A DNA stretch of 64,000 nt from Symsagittifera roscoffensis (taxonomy: Eukaryota; Xenacoelomorpha; Acoela; Convolutidae). The position numbers and the translations under genes were made by a program. Each line of letters starts with the position of its first letter. The first letter of the stretch is position 1. Below, one piece after another: positions 27,267 to 37,788 of this stretch. Under the pieces are notes generated by a model. That model was not told the origin of the DNA. It was given only the letters and a program-made list of their open reading frames with translations, and did no database searches. Where the stretch lies: contig NC_087069.1 of assembly GCF_963678635.1 (NCBI RefSeq), forward strand, positions 2,306,166 through 2,370,165, written 5' to 3'.

Positions 27267-29068
27267 GCCGCCAACTTGGATCACTACACCGATCAAATTC
27301 CCACCCAACCAATCTTACCTCTCCAATCCCAATAATACCACTTTTTGCTTTTCCGCCACCCGATTTTCCATCTAGTAATGTAACATCAGGCATGAATTCC
27401 GACACTAATTCACACATCTCAGTTTTATATTCCATCTCACAACTCAATAACCCGAATATTGAAACCCCCGATGAATTTGCCGACTCAGAACCATCCCCAT
27501 CCAATAATTTTCATAACTCTTCTAATTTTTCTCAACCCCCTTTTCAACCCATATTATCCAATAACCCTGACCCCATCACTCCCACACCCTCTTATGCTTC
27601 CCAAGTTACTCCAACCTACTCCTCATACCATTCTGACCAATCATCTCATTCTCCAGACACCCCCCGAATCTCCCCAGAGCTAGATAATTTTATCACCCTT
27701 CAACAACAACCCTACCACCTTAATACCCCAACCATAAACCAAATCTCCTCCACAATAAATTCATCCAACCCCCCTACCCCTACACCCTCTTCAAATTATA
27801 CTGAATCATTAGCACCATCATCCACATCAACTGAATCTTCACTCAACACTAATAGAGCTTACCGCACTTTTAAGAGAAAGTTCCCCAACCATCCTTTCCC
27901 AGCAAAACCAGGAACAGCCCGTGAATATATCAACCATCCCAAGCATACTAACACAAAAGAATTTTTAGCCATCACCTTACCCTCATTTCCACAATACACC
28001 TTAAACACCCCCCACGACACTAACGAAACACGCAACTTTGTAGATGAATACGTTTTAATGCCCACTCTCTCTTGGACCTCATATTATCATTTTACTAACC
28101 CTCTTTGCTTACCTTTATCTAACACTCACATCGATATAGAGCGAAATACGGACATGCTATATCGACTCACTACACCACTAACCGCTAGACAATTTACTTA
28201 CGTTGGATATAAAAAATCACTAAAGACACACACTGCACCTAGAGCTAACGAATATACACTCGAATACTATGATCACAACATCATCAGAGCTAACCAAGAT
28301 CAATTCTTAGACGACGATCGCTTCGCTAATCCACAAATTACTGAGAAATTTTTCATCAAGACACCATATATATTTACACTAAACATCTTCGACCGAAAGT
28401 TTGATCACATTATTTCAGAAGCACTGATAGACACACAAGCATACGAAAGTTTCAAAGAACGCTTCCAAATATTTTCACTAACCTTTCATTTCCTTGCACC
28501 ACACGAAAGAGATTTACACTGCTCACACGATATTATGTTGCGCACTAAACAAACCCACACATATAGTTATTATCGCTTCATCCAAAATCACTTTGACCTA
28601 CACACACCCTCTAGACAACCACACCATCGTTTTCAATTCATTAATTCCAAATACACTTCACCATTTTTCCTAAATTTCACATATTGCATTAAAGATACTA
28701 ACCTTCATGGTATTCTTCGTAATTATGACCCCATAACCCAAATGTACATCTTCTGTCCCATCACCAAGACCTTCAACGCCGAAGAATCCCGACCCTTCCT
28801 TATCCCGCACGAGTTTGTACAACCCATAGAAATCCCAATTTTAGAATTCATCCACAACACTAAATTCAATCACAAATTATATAATCTAATCCAAAACACA
28901 CCTTATGAGTTTGCAGTTGGCACTGAAGAACTAACCACTATTAAGGCACTTCAATTGCTTTGGCCACTGCTTCAAACTAAAAATATCATCCGCATCTTAG
29001 CTAAACTACTAACAACTTCAGAACTAATTCACGACATCTTCCCCCACGGTTTTTTCCCCGACGACTAA
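27263..29068 (+). CDS. ORFX: 601-aa unknown protein downstream of env
   Basis: ATG overlaps the env stop. Residues 1-200 are Pro/Ser/Thr/Asn-rich and probably disordered. From about 205 on the sequence is ordered, with 'YVLMPTLSWTSYYHFTNPL', 'FSLTFHFLAPHERDLHCSHD', 'INSKYTSPFFLNFTYCI' and near the end IKALQLLWPLLQTKNIIRIL. B (51190-52493) and C (35527 to about 33860, minus) keep the same blocks, so the gene is a stable part of this element family. No signal peptide, membrane segment or recognised motif is seen. A canonical donor CAG/GTAAGT follows the stop at once. Candidate accessory or regulatory protein; function unknown. Confidence 0.75.
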   Translation: MSRQLGSLHRSNSHPTNLTSPIPIIPLFAFPPPDFPSSNVTSGMNSDTNSHISVLYSISQLNNPNIETPDEFADSEPSPSNNFHNSSNFSQPPFQPILSNNPDPITPTPSYASQVTPTYSSYHSDQSSHSPDTPRISPELDNFITLQQQPYHLNTPTINQISSTINSSNPPTPTPSSNYTESLAPSSTSTESSLNTNRAYRTFKRKFPNHPFPAKPGTAREYINHPKHTNTKEFLAITLPSFPQYTLNTPHDTNETRNFVDEYVLMPTLSWTSYYHFTNPLCLPLSNTHIDIERNTDMLYRLTTPLTARQFTYVGYKKSLKTHTAPRANEYTLEYYDHNIIRANQDQFLDDDRFANPQITEKFFIKTPYIFTLNIFDRKFDHIISEALIDTQAYESFKERFQIFSLTFHFLAPHERDLHCSHDIMLRTKQTHTYSYYRFIQNHFDLHTPSRQPHHRFQFINSKYTSPFFLNFTYCIKDTNLHGILRNYDPITQMYIFCPITKTFNAEESRPFLIPHEFVQPIEIPILEFIHNTKFNHKLYNLIQNTPYEFAVGTEELTTIKALQLLWPLLQTKNIIRILAKLLTTSELIHDIFPHGFFPDD

Positions 29069-29071
29069 CAG

Positions 29072-29150
29072 GTAAGTATGAATTAAATGAATATTACTAA
29101 CTAATTAAAATATTAAAAAACTCACCATACTTTATTCATGTTTTTTTTAG
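29072..29150 (+). other. Possible intron in the element A 3' UTR
   Basis: GTAAGT directly after the ORFX stop (preceded by CAG) and TGTTTTTTTTAG 79 bases later form a good donor-acceptor pair. The donor is not kept in C. If spliced, the exon junction would lie just after a stop codon. Confidence 0.35.
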
Positions 29151-30597
29151 ATTTTTAGCCTTCATCCGACAATCACCTACAAAAACCACAAAAGACAAAT
29201 AAAAATCGCAAATTTCATCAAACAGATTTCAAAAATTCTATTAATCTCTTACACTTATAAATTTATAAACTTAATACCAATGCAATAAATTCATTTCTAA
29301 AATTTTCCCCACAAGCAGTAAATCTAATTATGATGAAAATTTGTAACTTAAAATTCCCCCATAACTAGCAGTAAATTTCCAAATTCTATGCAGTAAATTA
29401 ATAAAATGCAAATGCAGTACTAACCTTTTGATATTCTCATTTATTCGCACAGAAATTCTATCCACACTCGCACAGCTCGCCCACGAAGAATTGTTTAAAA
29501 TAATGAATTTCAGTTTCAAGTTTTCACACTCAACAACTCTAACATATAATAACATGTTTCAAACTTTCCTTTAACCCGGTTGGAAAGGAATCATATACTA
29601 AACAAAACTAACCAACGCAGCTTAATAAATACCACAAATCATAGAATAACAGCATGACTAAGAAAAAGAAACCAACGGTACCCAAACCGGATTAACCCAG
29701 TTTAAAACTGGATAATTTATTCTTTTGAAGACTATTATAAAGTCTAAGAAAGAAATAATAAAACACAAAAAAGTCAAAAGACAAACCCATACCACGAACA
29801 ATTTGCTTTTTGGAAAAAGGACATAACCAACAAGACATAAGAAAAACCACAACAAACCCAACATAAAACGTTGTCACATAACAGGACCCCTCACAAAAAC
29901 CGCATGAAATCATACTCCCACTCCTGGCCTAACCCACCAGGAAGGACGTCCTGAGCATGCTCTATAGCCGGCCTAACCCACCGTGCTACATCCACGCTTT
30001 GTGACCACACCTCTATTTTTAATAAGAGCTACTCAAGTGTGAGTAACTCTTCAAAATAACCGAACTAAAACAAAAAGCTTTTGTGAAAACAACTAACTAA
30101 AATCATAATTAAAAAATATTAAACTAATAAATGTTTTATAAAATGTAAATTACATTATGCAATACATAGATCAGAATACAACACCAAGGACGAACATCTA
30201 AAGACAAAACGACCCCACTACACTCGAGAGAGAATGACCAACCACAATCGATATGCCACTCACAATCACAACTCAAAGGATTTAGAGTACGACTTGACTT
30301 CGCAGAAAAGGACTTCATTGAACTAGACCAATGACCACCTCGATGTTCAAGTATACGTACAGATCCGAGTAACCAGGCATCCCCTCCACGCACAATCTCC
30401 ACGCAGAACAGAAAAACCTGACATAGCCAACCATTCTGAAATCAGATTTGAGTTTGTTGCGAAGACTTAGTCGTTGTCACTAGAAGAAACTAGTTCCTCT
30501 TTAATAAAAAGGAAACAGAAGAAATAAGATGTTCGCCAAACACCAACGTCCATCATCCATCCTTCGAATTGCAGAAGAACTATTCTAAAAAACTCTG
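29151..30597 (+). other. Element A 3' UTR with a conserved structured block
   Basis: There is no convincing gene. A hairpin CTTTCC...GGAAAG lies at about 29566-29589. A GC-richer block at about 29925-30050 contains GGCCTAACCCACC twice and matches B (53095-53225) far better than the surrounding sequence; parts are also visible in C (about 32930-33060). A remnant matching the B 3' ORF lies at about 30280-30420 but is not open. Confidence 0.55.
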
Positions 30598-30612
30598 TAA
30601 AACCCGGATGGG
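30598..30612 (+). promoter_or_regulatory. Probable plus-strand primer region of element A
   Basis: GTAAAACCCGGATGGG lies against the 3' LTR. The CCCGGATGGG core is conserved in B (before 53868) and C (minus strand, next to 32299), although it is not a pure polypurine tract. Conservation and position are the evidence. Confidence 0.5.
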
Positions 30613-31022
30613 TGGAACCTGATCTAAACTACATTTTATGATTGGATAATTTAGATATTTTACCAATGTAAAGTATTTAATATTAACCAATCATGATCCA
30701 TCTAACTAACAACCCACTTATTTGTAAGTGCTGAAGTTACTTGTAATTTCAGCACCAGAGAGATTTGAATTTAACTTAGAAATTAGTTGGACTCTCCCGA
30801 GCACTTCAGCAGCCGCAATAAACCAGTATACCCTAGATCTATTGAGCCTAGCAGAGACTAGTTAAACAACCTGAGACTAGATAGCATAAGAGTAAGATTA
30901 GGATCGGTATTAGACTAAGAAGTTGCACGAATCTATCCGGCCGAAAATAAGATAGCGTGACGAGCAGACGGTGTACCCTATCCGAAATTACTCTATGAGT
31001 TAACCAACTCGGTCCTAACTCA
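30613..31022 (+). repeat. Element A 3' LTR
   Basis: Same 410-bp sequence as the 5' LTR apart from one base, and followed by the second CCAT of the target duplication. It contains the same palindrome (30728-30755) and AATAAA. Confidence 0.97.
30728..30755. promoter_or_regulatory. LTR stem-loop/palindrome (3' LTR copy)
   Basis: Identical to the 5' LTR copy. Confidence 0.7.
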
Positions 31023-31026
31023 CCAT

Positions 31027-31248
31027 ACAAAGGAAATAGGATTTTTCAGCGTTTTTGAAGAAAAAAATTGAAGTCAAAAGAAAGTAAAAGCCAATATCAT
31101 CGTATCCAGGACTACGTTATGCACACAAAAAATTAAATTTTGCATGCGAAAAAAGTTTTTTCAAAAAATGGTTGCTTTCGTACGAAATTCGGTTTGCGTT
31201 TGAAAAAAAAAAACAAAAAATTTCGGGCCAAACTTTCAAATTACTTGA
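31027..31248. repeat. Tandem array unit 3, right part
   Basis: This sequence continues unit 3 exactly where it was broken at 12182 (ACAAAGGAAATAGG onward), preceded by the second CCAT at 31023-31026. It ends at TTACTTGA, after which the sequence diverges from the junction seen between units 1 and 2. Confidence 0.9.
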
Positions 31249-31537
31249 AAAATTTTTGTGTCGCAATCAAAAAAATGCCAGTCATACAATTTTCTATGGG
31301 AATTGTATGATAAGCATTTTTTTCAAAAAACGAAAACCTCGTTTTTTTTTACCAGACTGTTTTATTAGAATCAAACAGCCACAGAAATAAGTTTATATCT
31401 TTTTTTCAACCCTATTTAGAAATTGTATGAAAATTGTATGACAATCATTTTTCCACACACTTGATGTATGGAATTGTTTGATAAGCATTTTCGGTGAATG
31501 GAGGTCTTGATGTGGGTACTAATTACGTGTTACATAG
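31249..31537. other. AT-rich stretch with repeated TCATACAATT inverted motifs
   Basis: Several copies of AATTGTATGA and its complement face each other, for example around a short spacer near 31285-31312. The same motif is scattered in each array unit near 8300-8410. No gene is seen. Confidence 0.5.
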
Positions 31538-31753
31538 AATTTTATAGGTCATACGTCTAAGACTATTTTAGGTCCATACTACACTCACAAATCAGCTACA
31601 TCAAAATTGATAGAGGATTTATTGAATTTTTTTGCATCAGTACAAAACAATCTAGCCTGTAAAATTCCAGTTAAAGACTATATTGACAAGCAGGTTTATC
31701 GCCCTTTTCGTTCAGACCTTGGAAAAAAAGTCGGTTCATTCGTATTTTTGTGA
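31538..31753 (+). CDS. Possible terminal exon of a host gene
   Basis: An open frame of 71 codons ends in a TGA. TTTATAG or CTATTTTAG could serve as acceptors (at 31547 and 31571). The protein text is well mixed, not low-complexity (TSKLIEDLLNFFASVQ, then VKDYIDKQVYRPFRSDLGKK). It sits between the array and the element C LTR, one of the few stretches not made of repeats. Family not recognised; no upstream exon could be linked. Confidence 0.3.
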   Translation, partial: NFIGHTSKTILGPYYTHKSATSKLIEDLLNFFASVQNNLACKIPVKDYIDKQVYRPFRSDLGKKVGSFVFL

Positions 31754-31891
31754 CAGATTTTCCAGTTCTTTTAGTATTTGTTGCTGGCCTTCTTCAGTCG
31801 TTCCAATGGCAAATAATTAGTTTGCTAAATCTATCTCGTCCGTAGCTTCAGCTCGACTTGATTCGCCAGATCAGCTGTACCTTTAACCATC

Positions 31892-32299
31892 TGAGTTTTG
31901 TACGAGGTACTGTACTCATAGAGTAATTTCAGATCAGGTACACCGTCTGCTCGTCACGCTATATTATTTTCGGCCGGATAGATTCGTGCAACTTCTTAGT
32001 TTAAAATCAATCTTAATCTTACTCTTTTATCTCCTAGTCTCAATAGATCTAGTGTATACAGGTCGTTTCGAGTTAGTTCATGGAATTTATCCAGAAGGAG
32101 AGCAACTGTAGTTTAAGATTTATTCAAATTCTTCTGGTGCTGAAACTACAAGTAGTTTCAGCACTTACAAATAAGTGTCAATGTTAGTGATGGAGTATGA
32201 TTGGTTAGTTAGTAATATTTTATAGAGATTACTAACTAACCATTAGAGTTTTATCATTAATATTATTGGTTTATAAATATTAGTTTAGAACTGGTTGTA
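31892..32299 (-). repeat. Element C 3' LTR
   Basis: In minus orientation it follows CCCCGGATGGG, starts TACAACCAGTTCTAAACTA (TG mutated to TA) and ends in AAACTCA. The hairpin is conserved at 32137-32164, and the GACGAGCAGACGGTGTACCT type segment is shared with A and B. Confidence 0.8.
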
Positions 32300-33855
32300 C
32301 CCATCCGGGGCCTTGGGAGTTTTTTAGTTGTTAATTGTTTATTGTAGTGAAGGACGGGTGAAAGAGTTTTTCTTTTGAGTTTCAGCAATAACTTCTTGAT
32401 GAGTGGAGAGATGCAGTTGGTTGGGTAGAGAAAAAGAAGATCGTTTGTTTGTGTTCAGAGATGGGTCTCGTTGATCGTGGATCGTCTCGAGTGATTGCGT
32501 CAAATTTTCAGATCGATGCAATGATGTATCGATTTCGTTAAGCTTAGAGTGAGACTACGTGCAGGGTGAAGTTTGACTTTTCCGTGTGAAGTGCCAAGTG
32601 ACTAGGATCGATATGTGAGATCAACATCGAGATAGCCATTGGTCTGTTTCAATGGATTTCTTTTGATGCGGTGTTGAGTCCATACTTTAAGTCCCTTGAG
32701 GGTAGTGACTACGGCAACAAACAAAATTGATTTGCCATTCTAGAGTTGGAATGTAATCGGATTTTTTGTCTCCTTTGCTGCTCGTTCCTTAGGCTCTAAG
32801 CTTTTACATCATATCGCATTAATATATATACATCTTTCAGTGAAGTCAGTTTTTTAGCTATGCTTTTATTAGTTATTTTCGCAAAAGCGTTTTATTTTTG
32901 TTCAACTATTTTTTAGAATTGCTCAACCTGGAGCCACTCTTATCAAAAATAGAGTATCGGAATCTTAGTGCATGATGGGAGCATGTACTTGGAGTGATAT
33001 CGTTCTGGTGGGTGAGGCCAGAGTGGGTTACATTTTATGATTTCTTTGGGCAGAGTCACTTTTCATCTTCAATCTTTTGTTTCATTCTCATTTGGTGTTA
33101 TGGTTGTCTTTTTCTCAAAAGTAGAATTATTTGTTTTGGGTTTGTCTTTCGGCTTTTTTTGTTTTATTTGGTTTCAATAAAACTTGAAAGAGGATTTCAA
33201 AAGAATAATTTATCCAGCTTAATCTGATTTTAATCTGATTTGCATACTGTGGGACGTTCTTTCTTAGTCATTCTATTAGTTTGTGGGTTTGTGGCGTTAT
33301 TAGTCCGCGTCGGTTAGCGTAGCTTTTTTTTATAATTCCTTCCAACCGGGTTAAAGGAAAATTTGAAAGGTGTGTAAACAAGTTAGAGTTGTTATCAGTG
33401 AAAGTTTAAACTTAAAATTCATTTTTTAAACAATTCTTCCTGGGATATCTAAGCGAGTTGTGGAAAAAGTGTGTGATTTATGGGCGAGTGAAGGAAAATG
33501 AAATTTATAAGAGAAGGGTCTTGTAAAAAGGTTAGTTTTCTCCATTTTTTTTGTAATTTTTTATGAATTCACTGCTTTAGGAATATAACTTTACTGTCTG
33601 AAATTTATGAATTTAAAATTATGAATAGACTGCTCTTCAAAAAATAAACTTACTAATTAAATTATATACTGCAATTTTGAGTTTAAATTTGAAAAGCTTT
33701 TTAGAAAAGTGATTAAATTTTTATTTTGTTTTGTTTATTTTAAATGAGTGAACGGTGAAATCTCAGAAAAAAGTGAGACGTATTTGAAGAATGCTTAATT
33801 TTTTTTTGAAATTTGTTAATTCAAATATTCATTCATTCCGAGAAAGGGTTGTCCT
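32300..33855 (-). other. Element C 3' UTR
   Basis: It contains the counterpart of the A/B conserved 3' block (about 32930-33060), the CTTTCC/GGAAAG-type hairpin near 33340-33365, and broken frames near 32340-32700 resembling the B 3' ORF. Otherwise featureless. Confidence 0.5.
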
Positions 33856-33859
33856 CGTC

Positions 33860-35527
33860 AAAAATCCATTAGGGAAATCAGTGCGAACTGTGTCTGTTGA
33901 TGATGATTTGATGAGTTTTGCAAGCATGCGGTTGATGTTTTTTGTCTGAAAAAGAGGCCATAGAAACTGGAGCGCTCGGATGATGTTGTGCTCTTCGTTA
34001 TTCAGTGACAGTTCATGCGATGAATTTTGGTGGGTTAAGTTATAGAGTTTGTAATTAAATTTATTATTGTGTGTATATTTTAGTATATGGACTTCGATGG
34101 GCTGTATTTATTCATGGGAATGATTAGTGGGCGGGATTCTTCAATGTCGAAGGAATTGGTTAGTGGGCAGAATATGTACATTTGTCTAATGGGGTCATAG
34201 CTACGGATGATGCGGTGGATGTTAGTAATTTTTATACAATAAGAAAAGTTTAGAAAATTTGATGAGGTGTATTTGGAATTATCGAATGTAAATCTGTGCT
34301 GTGGATTTTATGGTGGTGTGTTAGTTATGTAGTGGTGTTGAATTGATTTATAATAGCTGTATGTGTGCGAATAACTTGTGCGTAACATAATTTGATGTGA
34401 ACAGTGCAGGTCACGTTCCGTGGGTGTGAGGAACTAAAAAGTTAGTGTAAAGTGGTTAAATTTAATAAAGTAGGATTCATAAGCTTTATTATTTTTGAGT
34501 GCTGTGGATACAATATTATCGTATTTTTTATGCTGTCAATGAGAAATACATATGATGGTTCTATGAATTTTTTTTGCTTAATTGGGGGGTTAGTCTTCGG
34601 GTCATCTTCTATATCTTTATCTTGCTTATATGGTGCAATAGCGTGGGTCGTAATGGTTAGTTAAAAATCTGTTTATTTTTTGCGCTACGAATCTTTTTGA
34701 TGTTTGGGATAGTCCTATAGTCGTCAATTGTTTTTCATGCAGTGCGGTAGTTAGTGTTTGTGATCTGGATTGACATATTTCATTATCGGCTGCGTGATTA
34801 TATGAGGGGAGTGCTAGTGGGTTAGTAAATTGGTAGCATGATGTCCATGACATTGTGGGAGCTAGGCTATACCCATCAACGTTCCTTGATCGTTGTCAGT
34901 GGGCTGATAGTAAGTGTAATGTGACAAGAAAGGTAAGTTAATTTTTTAAATTTTCTTAGTGTTAGGGGGTGCTTTCTTTTGAATACTCGGTGGGCTTGGA
35001 ATTTTTTTTGCTGTTGTAGATTGGTCTGAGTATTCAGAGGAGGAAATGGAATGTGATAGTTGATGAATTATTAGTGCGTTAGTATGTTGAAGCTGTTGTT
35101 GTAAAGCGATGAAATTGTCTAGTTCACTTTCTAGTGCTTCAGTGACGGGGCTAGAGGCGTCGGGCTGGTCACTGGTCACTGGTCATTGAGGAAAGTATTA
35201 GTGTTGCGTCGATGTAAGAAGAGGGTGCTGAGAAGCTTCATCGGGAAGTTGAGGATGGATTGGATGGAAGGGAGGCTGAGAAAAAGTGGATGGGCTAGAT
35301 TCGGAATTTTGAAATTCATCTGGGGTATCAATATCGGAGTTATCAAATTATGAAATTGTGTTAAAAATTGTGTGCGTGGAATCATCAGAACCCATATGTG
35401 GTGAGCTTGTAGTGAATCTGTGTAAGGGAGAAAAAGTGAGGTCAGAAAGGGAAATGGGAGAGGATTGACGTTGGAGGTTGGATAGGTAGGAAAGGGAACG
35501 GTTGAGGAATCCAATCTGGCGACTCAT
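33860..35527 (-). pseudogene. ORFX of element C, decayed
   Basis: It starts at the ATG overlapping the env stop (minus 35527), as in A. Broken pieces match A: LTT-type linker near 34946-35179, 'SWTSCYQFTNPLALP' near 34800, and 'ALQFLWPLFQTKNINRMLAK' near 33950. Stops and frameshifts are numerous. Confidence 0.7.
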
Positions 35528-36692
35528 CGTGGGCTAAAAAAATGGTTATTTTGAGAACCGAAATTGGTGGTGTGTGGTTGTTGTACAACGTGTTCATGCA
35601 TGTTGTCAATTTTTGGCTGGTGAACTACGATGTGAGAAACTGGACTTTGTGGGTAGCTATGACTTGGAGGGATAGGCTCTGTTATCTCTATATTTGAAAG
35701 TTTCGTGGTACTAAAGATAAAGGATGGTTATTTTGAAAACTTTGTAATTGTGGTGCTGTTGGTGTTGAATTTTTGTTTATTTGTGAAATGTCACATGCTT
35801 TTCGTGTGGTAATTGAATTTTTGTTATATTCACTAATTTGAGCGTCTAAAAGTATTATATTGATTGAGGTTGATAAATGACTTTTTGTTATATTCACTAA
35901 TTTTAGCGTCTAAGAGTATTTTATTGATTGAGGAAAATGTTCCAAAAAATACTGCAAGTAATATGCGTGCTACACTTGCTTGTTTGTTTACTTGTGAGTG
36001 TATTCTTTTCAATACTGACAAGAGGAGTCCAAACAAATTAAAAATAGCGTATAATATGGTTTACTTTTCCAATATGTAAAGAGGCCATCCTTGAAAAGCG
36101 AGAAGTTCGTTTTTTAGGTTGACGAAGCTAAAAGTATTTATGGGTGAGATATTTTGTGGACGGGACTTTTCAACATTAAGATTTCTGTTATCTTTTATAT
36201 ATTTGAATATCCGCTGTAATCATGTGCATATAAGTCAGAGAATCCTGCGGTTTCAGCAAGTTATCTTAAATATTGGTCTTTTGATTGTCTTTGGATTGTG
36301 TCCATTTTAATTAGTAGTTCTTGAAATTGTTGGGATCAAAATAATATGCCTTTTGATTGTAAACTTATATTTGGGTTACGAGCAAAAGCTTTAAAGATGG
36401 CATGTGAGTAGGGTATGGAGTGAGACGATAGTACTTATCCTCATTTGAGTTTAGCTATACTACATTGCGCCTATTTTCAGATCCACATGGGACGGCTGTA
36501 TCATAAAAATATATGCGTATGGAGAGTGTTTCGACAAATTGTACTTCATTTTGTAGAATATAGGGATTGTTTTATAACATCGTTTACAAAAGCGTATAAT
36601 GGTGATACTTTTTTAGTACATGTGTATTACCAGAGAGTATTTCCATCGTAGTCGATAAAAATTGATCTATTGTTTGATATCAAACAACCTGC
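35524..36692 (-). pseudogene. Env of element C, 3' part
   Basis: Pieces match the A glycoprotein C-terminal half: the membrane region (VNKQASVARILLAVFFG), a locally duplicated ILLDA.ISEYN segment (35815-35935), and upstream the CGSEN and membrane-proximal parts. It is cut at 36692 by element B. Confidence 0.7.
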
Positions 36693-37045
36693 TGGAACCA
36701 GATCTAAACTAGTATTTATCATTGGTTTTCATTATGATATTTTATCTCAGTAAAATATTAAATACTAACCAATTATACTCCATCAAACTAACAACCTATT
36801 TATTTGTAAAATGTTGAAACTTTTTGTAGTTGCAACACCAAAACAATTTGAATTCTGGAACTAACTCGCGCAAACCGGTGTACACTAGATCTATTGAGAC
36901 TGGAAGATATAAGAGTAAGATTAAGATTGGTATTATGCTAAGAAGTTGCACGAATCTATTCGGCCGAAAATAAGATAGCGTGACGAGCAGATGGTGTAAT
37001 TTATTTAAAATTACTCTATGAGTACAGTAAACAAAACATAACTCA
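36693..37045 (+). repeat. Element B 5' LTR
   Basis: TGGAACCAGATC to ACTCA, 353 bp. It is shortened relative to the 3' LTR and has a partly decayed palindrome at 36811-36838. Confidence 0.9.
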
Positions 37046-37047
37046 TC

Positions 37048-37065
37048 TGGTGCGACCAAAAGTCT
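37048..37065 (+). promoter_or_regulatory. Primer-binding site of element B
   Basis: TGGTGCGACCAAAAGTCT two bases after the LTR; it differs from the A site only at position 12. Confidence 0.75.
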
Positions 37066-37163
37066 CGAACAGACCTTAACTAACCTAGAATTAGACAAAA
37101 AATAGATTAGAATTAGACAAATAAAACATTTCAAAAAAATGTTATCCACAAAAACTTAGAGAT

Positions 37164-37370
37164 ATGTCTCTACGCCTCAATAGATTAGATCCAATATTCC
37201 GAAAAATACGAGAACTACCCGGTATTGGAAGAAAACGTCGAACAAGAGACGACATACGACTTTGAAGAAATCTACCAATTGATTTCATGATAGTACGACA
37301 AAAACGAGATCAAACTTTTGTTTTTAGGATACTACCAGTAATAACTTTAAATTTTCATTTCCTGACATAT
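37164..37370 (+). pseudogene. Small leader ORF of element B
   Basis: Matches the A leader ORF (MSLRLNRLDPIFRKIRELPG), then a TGA at 37263-37265. The frame after the stop still matches (MIVRQKRDQTFVFRIL). Many A/B differences are silent. Confidence 0.55.
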
Positions 37371-37645
37371 TTCTCAACAAACTATTCTCAAATAACCTTT
37401 CATGGCGCTAAACCTATTAATTGTACAATAACGACTGAAAAAATCAAACGGCTGTAAATTAAAGAACAGCTTGAAAAAACAATTATTAAATAGAAAAATA
37501 CAAAAATTAGTTAGTATCAATCATAAATTGTTAGTATATTGAATTCATCGCATCATCCCAGCTTCATCAACTAAAACATAACAGCGAATTTCAAAAACTC
37601 ACAATCATCAAAACTAACACCTAACCTTAACGCTCTAATTTTAAA

Positions 37646-37788
37646 CTATCAAGGCTTATCCTTACTTTCACGTAAATAAATTTCATTTAAACAACAGATC
37701 ATCAAGGCTTCCATTGGATCTTGAAATTAAACTAACCCTAAATTTCCAAAAATTTAAATCTCTGATCATCAAGGCTTATCCTTGGATC
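37646..37788 (+). promoter_or_regulatory. Three leader hairpins of element B
   Basis: Units at 37646-37665, 37697-37720 and 37764-37788 correspond to the A hairpins, and the last is identical in its 25 bases. The first two have lost part of one arm. Confidence 0.55.

Larger units (their letters stand above)
12183..31022 (+). mobile_element. Element A: 18.84-kb env-bearing Ty3/gypsy-type LTR element
   Basis: It is bounded by 410-bp direct LTRs that differ at one base (T at 12455, C at 30885) and flanked by CCAT at 12179-12182 and 31023-31026. The target is otherwise continuous with the tandem array, which proves the insertion. Gene order is small ORF, ORF1, gag-pol, p1, p2/p3, env, ORFX. The protease, RT, RNase H, integrase order and motifs are of Ty3/gypsy type. 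Near-identical LTRs mean recent insertion, yet three coding lesions are present (21776, about 23515, about 26507). The size is well above typical metaviruses. Older relatives B and C lie downstream. Confidence 0.95.
31892..36692 (-). mobile_element. Element C, 3' part (minus strand)
   Basis: A decayed relative of element A in reverse orientation, read from its 3' LTR leftward end up through 3' UTR, ORFX and the end of env. It is interrupted at 36692 by element B. The rest resumes at 54246. Every gene carries stops and frameshifts. Confidence 0.85.

Noticed and set aside
12183..31022. BEL/Pao or copia-type assignment of element A
   Set aside because: The RT YLDD, RNase H wording, integrase after RNase H and GPY module fit Ty3/gypsy. 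Copia has integrase before RT, and BEL/Pao RT wording differs.
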